A stretch of DNA of 7,607 bases from Nitrospinota bacterium (GTDB lineage Bacteria; Nitrospinota_A; JADGAW01). Shown one piece after another: positions 6,430-7,607 of the stretch. Position 1 is the stretch's first letter. The number at the start of each line of letters is the position of its first letter. The notes under the pieces are model-generated. The model had not been told where the DNA came from and ran no database searches. It saw only the letters and a program-made list of their open reading frames with translations. The DNA is taken from positions 1 through 7,607 of the forward strand of contig JADGAW010000100.1 in the NCBI GenBank assembly GCA_015231815.1, in the 5' to 3' direction. Both the position numbers and the translations under genes were made by a program.

Positions 6430-7488
6430 TTATATATTTTTGTTTTTGCTGGTTAAAAGCTTGTATATAAGGTCGTGAATTTTAGGACGATATTTGATGA
6501 ATTCCTTGTTTTCACGAGAGGGGAATGTTCTGTTGGTTACAATCAACACCACTAAATCTACTTTTGGGTCAAACCAGAAAGAGCAGCCTGTAAATCCTAA
6601 ATGTCCCAGAGAAACTGGTGAAAAAAAACTTCCACAGGAAGCTTTTCCCTTGGTTGGCATCATAAAACCGTATGTCCAGTCTCCTGTTTTACTTGGTATT
6701 GCCCTTTGAGCAAAGGTTTTGACCGTCTCTGTTGAAACTATCCAGTCATTTTTCTTTCCAAAAAAAGTATCTCGAAAACCTTTTGCCCAACGTTCAAGAT
6801 CTTCGATGGGCCCAAAGAGTCCTGCATGAGAGGCAACTCCCCCAAGGTACCAGCAGTTTTCATCATTTATTTCCCCTTGAATGATTTTTTTTCGTAAAGG
6901 ACAGTCCTCTGTTGGAGCATATTGGTCTTTGGGAAAAAAGGGAATGTTGTTTTCATGAAAGAAGGTTTTGTTCATTCCCAAACTTTTTGCAATGATTTTC
7001 CAATGTTCTATGAGAGGTTTTCCTGTTATGGTCTCAATAAAAAAACCTAAAAGAAGAAAACCAATATCGGAATACTCCGATGTTTCCTTGTTTTCAGGTG
7101 AAATAGAGAAAATAATGTCTCTTAAATTTTTCCAATTCTCATCAAACTGTTTACCACTACCTAACTGTTTGTATATGGGTAACCATCCGGGTAATCCACT
7201 TGAGTGGGTTAATAATTGATATAGTTGAATGTCCCATGGATAGTCCGGGATAAAAGAAGAAACCTTATCCTCAAAGGCAAATGCTTTTTCTTCATAGAGT
7301 TTCATGAGGCAGGTAACCGTGAAAACAACTTTTGTCAGTGATGCCCAGTCGTAATAAAGATAGGTCTTTCCCGCATTAACGATTTTTGAAGAGCTCCCCT
7401 TGTAGATATATTGAAGCTGTATTCCTTCAGTGGCGTTTGGAACAGCCTCATGTAAAAGGGTTTGAATTTTATTTTCCATACTCTTCAT
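6430..7488 (-). CDS. Beta-lactamase-fold serine hydrolase (class C / PBP-like family)
   Basis: This is a serine hydrolase of the beta-lactamase/DD-peptidase-like family, which also contains esterases and peptidases. Residues are numbered from the ATG at 7488 (352 residues). The nucleophile motif SLTK (S50, K53) follows WA. HSSGLPGW (95-102) is typical. The second motif is YSD (139-141) in SEYSDIGFLLLG, with Asp in place of the Asn of classical YxN. LGGVASHAGLFG (215-226) is a strong family marker. The KTG-box equivalent is HLG (296-298) in GHLGFTGCSFWFDP. A TTG at 7569 opens the same frame, and an ATG lies at 7479. I reject the TTG because it has no ribosome binding site and the extra residues do not resemble the family. 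Neither later ATG has a strong site, so the start is uncertain by a few codons. No signal peptide or membrane segment is visible, so it may be cytoplasmic, perhaps in muropeptide turnover; the substrate is unknown. It converges on the response regulator gene. Confidence 0.88.
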   Translation of the reverse strand: MKSMENKIQTLLHEAVPNATEGIQLQYIYKGSSSKIVNAGKTYLYYDWASLTKVVFTVTCLMKLYEEKAFAFEDKVSSFIPDYPWDIQLYQLLTHSSGLPGWLPIYKQLGSGKQFDENWKNLRDIIFSISPENKETSEYSDIGFLLLGFFIETITGKPLIEHWKIIAKSLGMNKTFFHENNIPFFPKDQYAPTEDCPLRKKIIQGEINDENCWYLGGVASHAGLFGPIEDLERWAKGFRDTFFGKKNDWIVSTETVKTFAQRAIPSKTGDWTYGFMMPTKGKASCGSFFSPVSLGHLGFTGCSFWFDPKVDLVVLIVTNRTFPSRENKEFIKYRPKIHDLIYKLLTSKNKNI

Positions 7489-7518
7489 TGACAAAATAGA
7501 AAAATTTACTTTGAGACA

Positions 7519-7524
7519 ATTATA
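7519..7524 (-). promoter_or_regulatory. Possible -10 box of the serine hydrolase gene
   Basis: TATAAT on the minus strand lies about 30 bases upstream of the preferred ATG at 7488. The -35 region is weak (TGTTCA at a 16-base spacing). If used, transcription would begin near 7512, downstream of the alternative TTG start, which supports the shorter protein. The area is AT-rich, so this may be chance. Confidence 0.3.
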
Positions 7525-7607
7525 ATAACTCTTTTTATCGTGAACATCGACTTTTTCTCCTATGAGCAATCAATCTTTTTTTAATACAGGTTCTTTTTTA
7601 ACCAATA

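Noticed and set aside
7489..7569. TTG-initiated 27-residue N-terminal extension of the serine hydrolase
   Set aside because: There is no ribosome binding site before the TTG, the extension does not resemble family members or a signal peptide, and a TATAAT lies inside it.
7570..7607. C-terminal end of a further minus-strand gene (reading LVKKEPVLKKD then stop)
   Set aside because: Only 11 codons are visible at the window edge; another frame also stops nearby, so nothing distinguishes it from non-coding sequence.

Overview
The window reads as a chromosomal segment of a flagellated bacterium with a flagellar regulatory hierarchy that uses RpoN (sigma-54). The evidence is a near-consensus -24/-12 promoter in front of the first flagellin gene. 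The DNA looks moderately AT-rich (by eye, not counted), isoprenoids are made by the MEP pathway (ispF), and the region is gene-dense on both strands. I cannot place the organism in a phylum from sequence alone. The flagellins begin MPGM-IYNN and carry an unusual GGDDAAALAISE segment, so a Gram-negative-type lineage is plausible but unproven. No mobile element, CRISPR array, tRNA or rRNA is visible, and no gene-free stretch exceeds 300 bases.

Layout. Bases 1-2038 hold two tandem short flagellins of exactly 290 residues each, about 79% identical by hand count. The first has the sigma-54 promoter, each has a strong ribosome binding site, and each is followed by a hairpin terminator. The one between them has a weak U-tail and could allow readthrough. 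Bases 2039-3521 hold a GT4-type glycosyltransferase gene bracketed by short GTGAARR/GTTGAAGS tandem repeats. Bases 3533-4018 hold ispF on the minus strand. A divergent intergenic region of 227 bases follows, with a good -10 box. Bases 4246-6372 hold a four-domain REC-PAS-GGDEF-EAL response regulator. Bases 6430 to about 7488 (minus strand, convergent) hold a beta-lactamase-fold serine hydrolase.

How the genes may work together. The flagellins build the filament. The REC-PAS-GGDEF-EAL protein keeps all EAL phosphodiesterase residues, but both metal-binding acids of its GGDEF domain are lost, so it should degrade cyclic di-GMP, which usually favours motility. The glycosyltransferase next to the flagellins could modify flagellin or make an envelope glycan; this is inference from position. 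IspF and the serine hydrolase look like housekeeping or accessory genes with no evident link to motility.

I see no clearly new multi-gene system. The items most worth a second look are the doubly degenerate GGDEF domain, the differential control of the flagellin pair, the single cysteine in the second flagellin, and the short repeats around the glycosyltransferase gene.
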